Origin: a virus
DNA: 64,000 bases
Direction: 5' to 3' (one strand)
IMG/VR virus record: IMGVR_UViG_3300021425_003324
Coordinates: 22,417-86,416 of that record
A program made the translations under genes and the position numbers. Below the pieces are notes generated by a model. The model saw only the letters and a list, made by a program, of their open reading frames with translations. It made no database searches and was not told the DNA's origin. Below, piece by piece: positions 18,147 to 26,968 of the stretch; within the stretch, counting starts at the first letter, position 1; each line of letters starts with the position of its first letter.

Positions 18147-18851
18147 TTATCCTGCTGAAACACCTGTGCTTAGTCCGGTACTTGAAGTTGAAAAGGTTGT
18201 TTGCTGGGTAGTGGGGTCAGTTGTATAGGTATTAATCGCAGAACTTAAAGCACTGCCTATTCCTGCACCCTTCCGTACGCTATCTGTTTGTACAGCATTA
18301 TCGTAACATATCGTTAGGCTAATAGTTTGTGGTCCGGACTCAGCATAATTCAAAGAATTATAACTGGCACTTTCTATCCAACATCCCAATAACGTAAAGG
18401 CTTCTAACTCCTCTGGTTTATGATAAGCATTTTTACCATTACCTTTTCCACCGTCTAATACATTTAAAACGAGCGTAAACTTGTAATCTCCTCCTGCTGC
18501 AGCACTAGATTGTTCGAAAAAATCAAATTGCTTTTGTAATTGTTCTCCTACTACCTTTTGTATATTTTTTTGTGCATCATCTAGTAAATTAATTGTTATA
18601 GGTTCCCAATTATGCTTTCCTGCAAGATGAACTCTAGAATTATATATATCAAGTGTAATTTTGTCAAAATTTACAGTGGGTTTTTGTGCATCAATTACCT
18701 GTTTAGTAAATTCTTGACTTAGGGACGTAGTAGAACCAAATCCCGTTACTACGACCCTAAAACGATATTGTAATTTTGGCATTAATAAGGCACTAACCCC
18801 TGCGTCATCACCCGTGCCTACTATAACACCAAAATTATTTAAACTAGACAT
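18147..18851 (-). CDS. 19: Tail tube protein gp19-like, copy A
   Basis: A 234-residue paralogue of the next gene downstream. Shared blocks include LLMPKLQYRFRVVVTGFG, NWEPITINLLDD, GEQLQKQFDFFEQSSAA and YNSLNYAESGPQTISL. It differs in loops and has a longer Ser/Thr-rich C-terminus. A late-promoter-like GATAAATA lies upstream and AGGAGA precedes the ATG. Either copy could build the main tube while the other forms a specialised ring; sequence does not say which. An 83-base gap follows with nothing recognisable in it. Confidence 0.93.
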   Translation of the reverse strand: MSSLNNFGVIVGTGDDAGVSALLMPKLQYRFRVVVTGFGSTTSLSQEFTKQVIDAQKPTVNFDKITLDIYNSRVHLAGKHNWEPITINLLDDAQKNIQKVVGEQLQKQFDFFEQSSAAAGGDYKFTLVLNVLDGGKGNGKNAYHKPEELEAFTLLGCWIESASYNSLNYAESGPQTISLTICYDNAVQTDSVRKGAGIGSALSSAINTYTTDPTTQQTTFSTSSTGLSTGVSAG

Positions 18852-18869
18852 AAAATCTCCTATTTGTAA

Positions 18870-18877
18870 TATTTATC
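18870..18877 (-). promoter_or_regulatory. Late-promoter-like element GATAAATA before gp19 copy A
   Basis: GATAAATA lies about 18 bases upstream of the ATG at 18851, with AGGAGA between. It falls in the short gap behind the gp18 gene, suggesting that tube genes can be transcribed apart from the sheath gene. Confidence 0.55.
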
Positions 18878-18880
18878 TTA

Positions 18881-21800
18881 TTATAAACCTGAAATTTCGC
18901 CAGTATTTTTAATCCTTAAAGGAATATATATAAATTCTAAAGCTTTTACGGGTTCGATTGCTATATCAATGTGCAACTCACCTCGGTCAATTCTAGCAGG
19001 TGTATTATTACTAGTATCACAAACAATTAAGTAATCATATATACCTCTAAGCGCAACAAGTTCTATAAAGATAGTTTCAATAATCGCTTTAACTTCATCT
19101 CTTGTTTGTTGATCATTTGGCTCAAATAGATAAGGTTTAGTTGCAATTTTTAGCACTCCTCTTAAATATATGATTAACCTAGCAACATTTATTCTATCTA
19201 AAGCACTTGCAGTTAATTGTCTAGTTTTTTGGCCATAAGTAATAAGCCCCGCTCCAGTTACAAATGTTATCGGATTAATGTTATTTGTATACAATATGTC
19301 TCGTAAACCTTCATTAAGTGCAATTGCCTTAAACTCACCTTCATCAGTTATGTAACCTGTTGAGCTAGCGTTTGTTATTGTTCCTCGTCTTACACCAGCA
19401 GGTGCAAACCACGGATAAGATACTTGATCGCTAAGGGCTATGGTGCGCAACATCATATGACTAGGAGGTACAACAACATTATTTCCGAAATTGTCACTTG
19501 TAAATCCACTTGGGTAGTACATTCCAACGTATGGATCAGCAGTTACAACTCCGTTTATGTTGTCTTCTAATGCTAAATTTACATTTGTAGCCCAATTATT
19601 TAACACAGTACCATTAGGTTGTAATCTAAACGGTGTATCAGCAATTATAAATGCGGACAAATTTCTATCATAGTTTAGTGACACTAATTCATTAGTAAGC
19701 TCAGGATAACCTGGACAACTTAATAAATTAAATAATCTAGATTCATCGTCTCTTATATCTTGGTTGCTGTTAACTTCAGCTTGTAATCTTTGGACAACTA
19801 CTTTTCTTTGAGCATGGCGACCAAAAGTTCCTGATCCGTCCTCTTGATTTCCTGACTCTGTTGTCCATCTAGCAGGAGCATAGTTACTCATTGATTCATC
19901 ATTATATCTAATATTTTTTTCTGCAGTATCAATATAAGATTTTTGATATTTTTTCACATTAAATCCGCTACGTCTTGTGTTAACCAATAACATTCCTTTT
20001 GGATATAATGCCGGATCTGGACTGTCTGGATCAACAAAATCACTTGATAATAAATCTTTTATATCTCCTGGTTCGTCGCTATTGCTCCCTGCAGTATTAT
20101 ATCTTGCGTCAGCAAATAATACACCTTCTTCAGTTGTTTGATCTGAAGTGTCTAATTCAAACCATCTTTTTACCAAAGGTAGATCTGTTCTTGCTGCATT
20201 AAATTTATAAAGTTTAGGATAATTATCAATATCCGAAGTGTCAACCCAAAGGTCTCCAGTAACAAGTGCTGTATTGTCACTTTGTAACAATGGCATAGTT
20301 GCTGAAACAATAGGTCCTGCTGGATCTGTTTGCAAAGCAGTATCTACATTATAATAAGGACTTGCAGCACCTACAGCACCTCCGTTATACAATAGTCCTA
20401 CAAACTCAGAACCATTATGGACTAAGATATCTATTTCGTCTACAGTTGAGCTATACCATAGTTGCCCTTCTTCTGTATCTCCTAATGGTTGATCATCTGA
20501 TGCTACATAAGTTAGTACATTCCATAAGCTTGCTTGCAAATACATAGCATTACTGTAACCTTGTTGGTAATATAAATTTGGTGTACCATTAGCAGCATCA
20601 ACATAAACAGTAAATCCTGCTGATGCTAAAACACTGTCAGTATCTACAAATTTAATTTCTCCACCTAGCGCATGACTTATCACTACACGATTAGTATTAG
20701 TTACAGAAGCTGTAACATTAGGAACATTTGCATCGTTTATTGCACCAGCCAATAGTGTTGAATCTGTTGATAATCCGTTATATGTTGCAGTTACTGTAAT
20801 TATATCGCTATAATTAGCAGTTGCTTTTTCAGTTCCTTGGATAGTAAATGATTTTGAACCAGCTCCAATTGACCCATCTATTATAATACTGCCTGTAATC
20901 GTTGTAGGACCTGTGTCCATTCTTTTCATTAATTTATGTATAGCTGTTGGCAACGCTCCAGCTGATACATCGGTTTGCATATAGACGTCAGTCATTTGCA
21001 GATTTGACCCACCTCCTGCAATGTCTAAATTATACAATGCTTCGGCGTTTGATTTGTAAACATTTACTGTGTTTGTGTCCCATAATTTAACCGCATCATT
21101 CCAAGTTTTTAAATCTATTTTAATTCCTTGATTAGGTTCTGTTATTTTGATCCATACACTACCGGAAGGACGAGGTTGCGTAGCGGAAAGTTTATAATCT
21201 GGAATATCTGTATGCTTAGAAATTTGCAGTTTAGGCGGATAATAAGTGCCATCTGTAAAACCAATATCTGATTCCGGATCTATGTCAGCAGATGCAGTAC
21301 TTGCTATTGCCATGGTCGTCCATTCTTGGTTATTCCAATAGCTATTAACATAAATTTCTAATTTACCGTTTACAGCAGCAGCCGATACAACTGGAGTTAA
21401 TGAAAAAACGGTGTTAATGGTGTCAGCAACGTCTGAAGCTGTATCCCCACTAGTAACATTAATAACCTGCGGGTCTCCTGATAATGCATGACCCTCTGCA
21501 CTTATAACAGTAATAGTAAATGATGCTGCCTGGACTCCTGATATTGTAAATACTTCGCTACCTTGTAGTGTAGGCCAGCTTTTACTCCATGCTCCACTTC
21601 CTACTAGTACCCATGTTCCTGTATTATTCCTATAAAATGTTTTATTTAGTGTAGAGGTTGCAACAACAGCATATGAGCCCACGTTGCCAACACTTTTAGA
21701 AGGTATTACGCCTGAGAACCCGTTTGTTTCAACAGATCCTGTATTTGAAGTTAAAGAATCGTCAGTAATAACGATTGCTTTTTTGTATGTAAAATTTTGT

Positions 21801-22273
21801 CCTCCATTTAATATACTAGCTCCGTTCCATTCTTGCACACCCCAAATTGTAGTACTAGTGTCCAGCCAATAAGCACCATCGGTTGGATCAGATCCAGGTG
21901 CTGTAGAACTTGCCTCAATCTGATTTAGATCAATGTCTGCTCTTACTACCCATGCGCTGTTGGCTATTCCTAGATATGAATATGCTGCTTGCAGCCCATA
22001 TTCGTTTAATTCGCTTGCATGTATCGGGTTGTTGTTGGCATCAATTTGGAATATCGGATCTCCAAATGTGTCAACTAAATCTCGTTGTGATGTAATCAAA
22101 TAAGGTATTCCTGCATTTGCATTTAATGTTCCTCTTGCAATTCCTGTACCTGCACCATTAGGCTTGTTACTTGCCGTTGCAATAAACAGTGCCGGAACTG
22201 TTCCTTGTTGTGCTGGTATATAAAAACTCTCGTCAACAACTTTTACTTCTACTCCTGGTGATACTAGTGCCAT
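18881..22273 (-). CDS. 18: Tail sheath protein gp18-like, greatly enlarged
   Basis: This is the contractile sheath subunit. The N-terminus MALVSPGVEVKVVDESFYIP and the C-terminus (INVARLIIYLRGVLKIATKP, then FIELVALRGIYDYLIVCD and a final strand PLRIKNTGEI) are typical of the T4 family and form the conserved inner domains. It has 1130 residues against 659 in T4. The excess lies between about 120 and 700 and contains four small display modules with a GxxWxDT...W or similar pattern (near 132-150, 374, 605 and 674), including GAYWLDTSTTIWGVQEWNG. These would face outward on the tail. It has a Shine-Dalgarno AGGAGAA and a CTAAATA element upstream. Confidence 0.94.
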   Translation of the reverse strand: MALVSPGVEVKVVDESFYIPAQQGTVPALFIATASNKPNGAGTGIARGTLNANAGIPYLITSQRDLVDTFGDPIFQIDANNNPIHASELNEYGLQAAYSYLGIANSAWVVRADIDLNQIEASSTAPGSDPTDGAYWLDTSTTIWGVQEWNGASILNGGQNFTYKKAIVITDDSLTSNTGSVETNGFSGVIPSKSVGNVGSYAVVATSTLNKTFYRNNTGTWVLVGSGAWSKSWPTLQGSEVFTISGVQAASFTITVISAEGHALSGDPQVINVTSGDTASDVADTINTVFSLTPVVSAAAVNGKLEIYVNSYWNNQEWTTMAIASTASADIDPESDIGFTDGTYYPPKLQISKHTDIPDYKLSATQPRPSGSVWIKITEPNQGIKIDLKTWNDAVKLWDTNTVNVYKSNAEALYNLDIAGGGSNLQMTDVYMQTDVSAGALPTAIHKLMKRMDTGPTTITGSIIIDGSIGAGSKSFTIQGTEKATANYSDIITVTATYNGLSTDSTLLAGAINDANVPNVTASVTNTNRVVISHALGGEIKFVDTDSVLASAGFTVYVDAANGTPNLYYQQGYSNAMYLQASLWNVLTYVASDDQPLGDTEEGQLWYSSTVDEIDILVHNGSEFVGLLYNGGAVGAASPYYNVDTALQTDPAGPIVSATMPLLQSDNTALVTGDLWVDTSDIDNYPKLYKFNAARTDLPLVKRWFELDTSDQTTEEGVLFADARYNTAGSNSDEPGDIKDLLSSDFVDPDSPDPALYPKGMLLVNTRRSGFNVKKYQKSYIDTAEKNIRYNDESMSNYAPARWTTESGNQEDGSGTFGRHAQRKVVVQRLQAEVNSNQDIRDDESRLFNLLSCPGYPELTNELVSLNYDRNLSAFIIADTPFRLQPNGTVLNNWATNVNLALEDNINGVVTADPYVGMYYPSGFTSDNFGNNVVVPPSHMMLRTIALSDQVSYPWFAPAGVRRGTITNASSTGYITDEGEFKAIALNEGLRDILYTNNINPITFVTGAGLITYGQKTRQLTASALDRINVARLIIYLRGVLKIATKPYLFEPNDQQTRDEVKAIIETIFIELVALRGIYDYLIVCDTSNNTPARIDRGELHIDIAIEPVKALEFIYIPLRIKNTGEISGL

Positions 22274-22306
22274 GTTATTCTCCTATTAGGCTAATTCTAT
22301 TAATAG

Positions 22307-22313
22307 TATTTAG
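22307..22313 (-). promoter_or_regulatory. Late-promoter-like element CTAAATA before gp18
   Basis: CTAAATAC on the minus strand lies 33 bases before the gp18 ATG, which is preceded by AGGAGAA. The element directly abuts the TTG proposed as the start of the oppositely oriented HNH gene. Confidence 0.5.
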
Positions 22314-22721
22314 TTGGATTTAAGAAAAATTGAGTTGGATAACCAGTATAAAAAGGTATACAAAAGGTATGGTAAATATTATATGAGACCTTTATGTATT
22401 TGTGGTTTTAGACCTGCAGCAATCAACTATAAAAAAAATAATAAAATATATTATAGGAAGAAATGCGATACTTGCTTGAAATCATCAAGTCTAGGCGTAG
22501 GAATACCTAAGTGGAAATTTAGCGGATACACAAAAAAAAATTTTTGTGAAAAATGTAAATTTACTAGTCCGTATCCAGAACAATTTAATGTCTATCATAT
22601 AGATGGAAATTTACAAAATTGTAGATTTTCTAACTTAAAAACAATTTGTGCAAATTGTCAACGTATTTTACACAAAGAAGGAGTAAAATGGAAGCAAGGA
22701 GATTTAATACCAGATTTCTAG
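22314..22721 (+). CDS. HNH-type zinc-binding putative endonuclease
   Basis: A 135-residue protein on the plus strand between two minus-strand tail genes. Four Cys pairs are seen (C28/C30, C51/C54, C78/C81, C112/C115). The last two flank FNVYHIDGN, where His95, Asn99 and Asn107 fit an HNH/treble-clef nuclease. Such proteins are often free-standing homing endonucleases in T4-like phages. The start is uncertain: TTG at 22314 keeps the conserved-looking IELDNQYKKVYKRYGKYY segment, while the first ATG, at 22383, would remove it. No Shine-Dalgarno is seen. The 3' end overlaps the end of gp13 by four bases. Cys52-type spacing could also indicate a DNA-binding zinc protein without nuclease activity. 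Confidence 0.75.
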   Translation: MDLRKIELDNQYKKVYKRYGKYYMRPLCICGFRPAAINYKKNNKIYYRKKCDTCLKSSSLGVGIPKWKFSGYTKKNFCEKCKFTSPYPEQFNVYHIDGNLQNCRFSNLKTICANCQRILHKEGVKWKQGDLIPDF

Positions 22722-23476
22722 CCTATAATAAATCCATATCCTGTACCGCCTGCAACTGCTGTAGAAATTTCTTGTTCTAATTTTTCCATTTCTGCTTGTG
22801 CTTCGGCTTTTAATGCATCACCATTCAGTTGTCCACCGCCTTGTGGTCCGGCTATTGTAGCAAATTTAGATCGTGCTTCGCCAAGCATCATTTTACACAT
22901 TGCTAAAGCATAGTCTTTTATCCAAACATTACCCATATAATCACTTAATAATTGATCGTCTGGTCTGTAGTTATAACACTCTAGTAATAACGTTTCTTCT
23001 GCTCTAGGTCGTTGTAGTATTGTTAAGACATGACGTGTCCTATTCCAATTGAATTCTATAAAAGATCCAAACATCCTTCCTACAAGTTCTTGGAATTGAC
23101 TAAAAAAATCATAGGTTGCTAAACCGCCTAAATTAGAACTTGCAAGTAAATAGGTATTTGTATATGCTAAGTTAAATGGCTCAAATATACTACCACCGTC
23201 ACCGCCGCCTGTTCTAGATCCTATACTTCGTCTAAATATGCGTCTTACCTCTAAAATTTCTTTTGGAAGTGTATAGGTGTTTTGATCTACAATAGTTGGC
23301 ATAAAAAAATAACTTTCTTCTGTACTATTTTCATTCCGTTGCCTATATCTTGATAAAGCTTTGTCTAATGCAGTTTCATAATGTACAGGGTCAAGTTCTA
23401 CATCTACCATTCCTCCACCTAACATGTTGTGAATGTAATCGTAAACTTCTTGTCTTAACGTAGCTATTTCAGTCAT
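22718..23476 (-). CDS. 13: Neck protein gp13-like
   Basis: A 252-residue connector protein. The helical N-terminus (TEIATLRQEVYDYIHNMLGG), the DxxxYETALDKALSRYRQR segment and the strand YTLPKEILEVRRIF are typical of T4-type gp13 and related head-tail connectors, where a Y-x-L-P strand precedes the core. The C-terminal helices (AMCKMMLGEARSKFATIAGP) resemble the family. T4 gp13 is 309 residues. In T4 gp13 and gp14 are adjacent and co-directional; here they diverge. AGGAGA precedes the ATG, with a late promoter 14 bases further upstream. Confidence 0.85.
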   Translation of the reverse strand: MTEIATLRQEVYDYIHNMLGGGMVDVELDPVHYETALDKALSRYRQRNENSTEESYFFMPTIVDQNTYTLPKEILEVRRIFRRSIGSRTGGGDGGSIFEPFNLAYTNTYLLASSNLGGLATYDFFSQFQELVGRMFGSFIEFNWNRTRHVLTILQRPRAEETLLLECYNYRPDDQLLSDYMGNVWIKDYALAMCKMMLGEARSKFATIAGPQGGGQLNGDALKAEAQAEMEKLEQEISTAVAGGTGYGFIIG

Positions 23477-23494
23477 ATTTTTAGGTCTCCTATT

Positions 23495-23515
23495 GTATTT
23501 ATCGACGATAAATAC
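23495..23515. promoter_or_regulatory. 21-bp palindrome carrying two divergent late-promoter-like elements
   Basis: GTATTTATCG-A-CGATAAATAC is a perfect inverted repeat around one central base at 23505. Each arm reads CGATAAATAC on its own strand. The leftward copy drives gp13 with a predicted 14-base leader holding AGGAG. The rightward copy ends four bases before the gp14 ATG, so gp14 would be leaderless. Confidence 0.65.
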
Positions 23516-23518
23516 AAT

Positions 23519-24685
23519 ATGCCTAGAATATCTTTATACAAACCTACAAAAGGTAATGATTACAATTTTATAGATGCAAGAATTTTAGAAATGTTTACAG
23601 TTGGGGGGACCGATTTACATTTACACAAATATCTTGGTCCAAAAAATCCAAGCTTAGAAGAAAGTACAAATGATGTGCCGCATTACGATGCTGTAAGAGA
23701 AACAAATATACAAGATTTGTTATTTTTAGAAAATCGTGATAGAAAATACGATGAAAACATCTATAGAATTCGCGGTATTTATAATGTACAAGATATAGAT
23801 TTTAATCTAAGTCAATTTGGATTATTCCTTAGTAATGATACAATATTTTTAACAGTTCATATAAACAGTGTGGTAAAAACCATTGGTAGGAAAATTATGA
23901 GCGGAGATGTGATTGAATTACCACATATGAAAGATGAGTATGCTGCAAATGACTTTCAAATTGCTTTAAAAAGTTACTATGTTGTTGAAGAAATAAGTAG
24001 AGCAGCAGAAGGATATAGTCCTACATGGTATCCTCATCTATATAGATTAAAATGTAAACAAATTGTTGATAGTCAAGAATTTAAAGATATATTAGATCTT
24101 CCAATGGATGAAGAAGCTCCTGCAGCAGGTAGTTTGAGAGACTTGTTATCAACATATGAAACGGACATGCAAATAAACGACGCTGTTGTTGCTCAAGCAG
24201 AAGTTAATGCTAAATTGTCTGGATATGATGTATCGCATTTATTTACTGTTGCAAGGAAAGAAGACGGCAGTGTAAATATTGTTACTGCTGACATAACAAC
24301 ATTAGATGCAAGCACAATTAATGAATTAGCTGATCGTGTAATGCAAACCCCAGAAAGAAATGGATATATTGGATATTTAACTGGTGATGGTATACCACCA
24401 AATGGAGAATATTTCGGATATGGTATTGAATTTCCGGATGGAAGTATAGAAGGTGATTATTATTTACGTACAGATACAAAACCACAACGATTGTTTAGAT
24501 TTGATGGTTACCAGTGGAGAAAAATAGAAGATGTAAGTAGAATGACACTAAGTAATACAGATGATAGGCAAACGCACAGAACAAGTTTTGTGAATAATAC
24601 AAATCAGACAACAATAGGAGATGAGACATTTGATGAACGGCAAAGCCTCAGTCAAGCTTTACGTGCAAAACCTGATAATGTCTAA
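23519..24685 (+). CDS. 14: Neck protein gp14-like with C-terminal display module
   Basis: A 388-residue neck protein that joins head and tail with gp13. The N-terminal 200 residues carry the family pattern of marine T4-like gp14: MPRISLYKPTKGNDYNF, EMFTVGGTDLHLHKYLGP, RDRKYDENIYRIRGIYN, FNLSQFGLFLSND, and ELPHMKDEYAANDF. T4 gp14 is 256 residues, and the extra part follows about residue 215. It includes a fibre-like module YYLRTDTKPQRLFRF...W near 312-335. The start is fixed by the conserved MPRIS. There is no Shine-Dalgarno and the ATG is next to a late-promoter box, so leaderless expression is likely. It leads the plus-strand operon. Confidence 0.93.
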   Translation: MPRISLYKPTKGNDYNFIDARILEMFTVGGTDLHLHKYLGPKNPSLEESTNDVPHYDAVRETNIQDLLFLENRDRKYDENIYRIRGIYNVQDIDFNLSQFGLFLSNDTIFLTVHINSVVKTIGRKIMSGDVIELPHMKDEYAANDFQIALKSYYVVEEISRAAEGYSPTWYPHLYRLKCKQIVDSQEFKDILDLPMDEEAPAAGSLRDLLSTYETDMQINDAVVAQAEVNAKLSGYDVSHLFTVARKEDGSVNIVTADITTLDASTINELADRVMQTPERNGYIGYLTGDGIPPNGEYFGYGIEFPDGSIEGDYYLRTDTKPQRLFRFDGYQWRKIEDVSRMTLSNTDDRQTHRTSFVNNTNQTTIGDETFDERQSLSQALRAKPDNV

Positions 24686-24696
24686 GGATAGTAAGT

Positions 24697-26163
24697 ATGT
24701 TACATTTTTATGATGGTCAAATAAGAAGATATATTACACAGATTGTTAGGGTCTTTAGTAATTTTTCTCACAAAGATATAGATGGAAATATAAAGAAAAT
24801 TCCTGTAGTTTATGGAGATTTGGCTAGGCAAGTAGGAAGTATTCTAAAAGATAATTCAGAATTAAAAATTTTAAGTGTTCCTAAAATGTCTGTTTACATA
24901 ACGAACTTAGAAATGGATAGGCAAAGAACTGGTGACAGTACATTTGTTAGAAAAACAAATTTAGTCGAAAGAGAATACAATTCTATAACAAAAGAATACA
25001 ATAATAAAAAAGGCAAAGGCTATACTGTAGAAAAATTAATGCCAAGTCCCTACACGTTATCTGTGAATGTAGATATTTGGTCTAGTAATACAGATCAAAA
25101 ATTACAAATACTTGAACAAATTTTAATGCTGTTCAATCCTAGTTTAGAAATCCAAACTACAGATAATTTTATTGATTGGACAAGTTTATCTGTTCTAAAT
25201 TTAGATCAAATAAACTTTAGCAGTAGAAGTATAGGCGCTAGTACAGAAAGTGAAATAGATATTGCATCTTTAACATTGTCTACACCTATCTATATTTCTA
25301 TGCCTGTTAAGGTAAAAAAGCTTGGAATAATTCATCAAATAATCACAAGTATATTTAATGAGAGTGCAAATAATGTAGATTTAAATTTAACTATGCCTGA
25401 ATTATTAGCATATTCAGAAAATCGATTTAAGTCTGACGCAGTACATAAAATTGTTATAGATGAAAATGGAAATGAAATTGTAGAATATGGAGACCTAACT
25501 GCATCTAAGGACTTAGTTGATTCGGTTGTAGCAACTACTGTAGGGAATTTGGATTTACTTGTCCTTGGCACTACAATAAAATTATTAGATAAAACAAAAC
25601 CTAATAGTAGTTTTAGTTGGATAGAATATTTTTTAAATTATCCAGAACAATATGTAGATAATATTACGGAAATTAGGTTATATCAAACTGTATACGAAAA
25701 TGATATTATCGGTACCGTGTCGATAAATCCAAAAAATGCAGAAGAACTTTTTGTCGTGTGGGATATTGATTCTTTGCCAACAGATTCAATTATATCTGGT
25801 CCAACAGGTAATAAAACTAAAATAGATTTTATAATTGATCCTACAAAAACAAATCCAGAAAATCTAAAATTTGTTGGGTTACGATTAATACTTTTAGATA
25901 GTCCTTTAGGAGATTTAAATAATATTGACGGCCCCAACGGTTGGAAAAATAATGATAATTCAGATTTTTATGCTGATATTAATGATATAGTCGAATGGGA
26001 CGGAAGCAAATGGGTAATTGTTTTTGATGCAAGTGAGCATGTTGGAGATCCTGTTTACACTACAAACCTAAATACAAATGTCCAATACAAATTTATAAAC
26101 AACGCATGGGTATTGTCATACGAAGGTGAGTATCCAAATGGCAGTTGGCGTATCCAATTTTGA
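24697..26163 (+). CDS. 15: Tail sheath stabiliser / tail completion protein gp15-like with C-terminal extension
   Basis: A 488-residue protein whose first ~260 residues match the T4 gp15 family (272 aa in T4), which caps the tail end before head joining. Recognised segments are MLHFYDGQIRRYITQIVRVF, VVYGDLARQVGSIL, VPKMSVYITNLEMDRQR, and MPSPYTLSVNVDIWSSNTDQ. The extra 200 residues include an unknown beta region and, near 427-445, DINDIVEWDGSKWVIVFDA, a small module also seen in fibre proteins. It follows gp14 by 11 bases with TAAGGA upstream and belongs to the same transcript. Confidence 0.93.
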   Translation: MLHFYDGQIRRYITQIVRVFSNFSHKDIDGNIKKIPVVYGDLARQVGSILKDNSELKILSVPKMSVYITNLEMDRQRTGDSTFVRKTNLVEREYNSITKEYNNKKGKGYTVEKLMPSPYTLSVNVDIWSSNTDQKLQILEQILMLFNPSLEIQTTDNFIDWTSLSVLNLDQINFSSRSIGASTESEIDIASLTLSTPIYISMPVKVKKLGIIHQIITSIFNESANNVDLNLTMPELLAYSENRFKSDAVHKIVIDENGNEIVEYGDLTASKDLVDSVVATTVGNLDLLVLGTTIKLLDKTKPNSSFSWIEYFLNYPEQYVDNITEIRLYQTVYENDIIGTVSINPKNAEELFVVWDIDSLPTDSIISGPTGNKTKIDFIIDPTKTNPENLKFVGLRLILLDSPLGDLNNIDGPNGWKNNDNSDFYADINDIVEWDGSKWVIVFDASEHVGDPVYTTNLNTNVQYKFINNAWVLSYEGEYPNGSWRIQF

Positions 26164-26175
26164 TATAACTACTGT

Positions 26176-26628
26176 ATGAAGAAAATTGTTTGTAGTGGGG
26201 CATTATTATATGCAAAAAATAGCCAAAGATTTTTATTCCTCCATAGAGCACAAGGTAAGAATGGTAATTTATGGGGACTTGCAGGCGGAACTAATGAGGC
26301 TAGTGAAACACCGTGGACAGGGCTTGTTAGAGAAATAAAAGAAGAAATAGGCTGCATTGATATTATTAAATCTATACCTTTAGAAACATTTGTTAGTAAT
26401 GATGATTATTTTTTGTTCCATACATATTTGTGTATAGTTGAGAATGAATTTTTACCTATTTTAAATCAAGAACATGATGGATATGCTTGGGTAAAACTTT
26501 CTATGTGGCCAAAGCCTTTACATCCTGGGTTACGAAACACATTAAATACAAAAATTAATCAAGCAAAATTACAAACAGTAATAAATTTAATACAATTATT
26601 AGAAAAAAACAATGACGAACTCTGTTAA
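26176..26628 (+). CDS. Nudix hydrolase
   Basis: A 150-residue enzyme of the family that hydrolyses nucleoside diphosphates linked to another group. The complete Nudix box is at about 38-60: G-x5-E-x7-REIKEEIGC, beginning GGTNEASE. The preceding FLFLHRAQGKNGNLWGLAGG is the usual strand entry. Substrate cannot be told; NTP clean-up, NAD-type or nucleotide-sugar substrates are all possible. It follows gp15 in the same operon, has a weak ribosome-binding site, and overlaps the cupin gene by 17 bases. The position behind tail-completion genes suggests an auxiliary metabolic or modification role. Confidence 0.92.
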   Translation: MKKIVCSGALLYAKNSQRFLFLHRAQGKNGNLWGLAGGTNEASETPWTGLVREIKEEIGCIDIIKSIPLETFVSNDDYFLFHTYLCIVENEFLPILNQEHDGYAWVKLSMWPKPLHPGLRNTLNTKINQAKLQTVINLIQLLEKNNDELC

Positions 26629-26968
26629 AAAAACTGCATGGGGGTATGAACTACATTGGGCAATGCAAAAAACTTACACTGGAAAAATTTTTGTTTTTGA
26701 TAAAATTAGTAATACAGATATGATTTTTCATAAGCATAAAAACAAAAGTTTTTTTGTAAATAGTGGTAAATTTAAAGTTAGATTTGTTGATTTATCAAAC
26801 GGAGATTTTAAAGAAACATCTTTAGACGAAGGCGGAACTATTGATATACCTGCATTCACACCGCATCAAATTTGTTGCACTACAAGCAATGGATCTATCA
26901 ACGAAGTAAGCGATAGTAATAACGAAGAAGATATTTACATATTATTACAAGAAAAATTTATTAAATAA
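26612..26968 (+). CDS. Cupin-domain protein
   Basis: A 118-residue single-domain beta-barrel protein. Cupin motif 1 is IFHKHKNKSFFVNSGKFKVR (about 45-64), with the metal His pair H-x-H, though the usual glutamate is a serine. Motif 2 is IDIPAFTPHQ (about 88-97), with the third His. The architecture matches sugar-phosphate isomerase or sugar-epimerase type cupins that close a WGYE-x-HW start. The N-terminal KKTAWGYELHWAMQ is in keeping with those enzymes. It overlaps the Nudix gene and ends at TAATG with the next gene. A nucleotide-sugar pathway link with its neighbours is an inference. Confidence 0.8.
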   Translation: MTNSVKKTAWGYELHWAMQKTYTGKIFVFDKISNTDMIFHKHKNKSFFVNSGKFKVRFVDLSNGDFKETSLDEGGTIDIPAFTPHQICCTTSNGSINEVSDSNNEEDIYILLQEKFIK

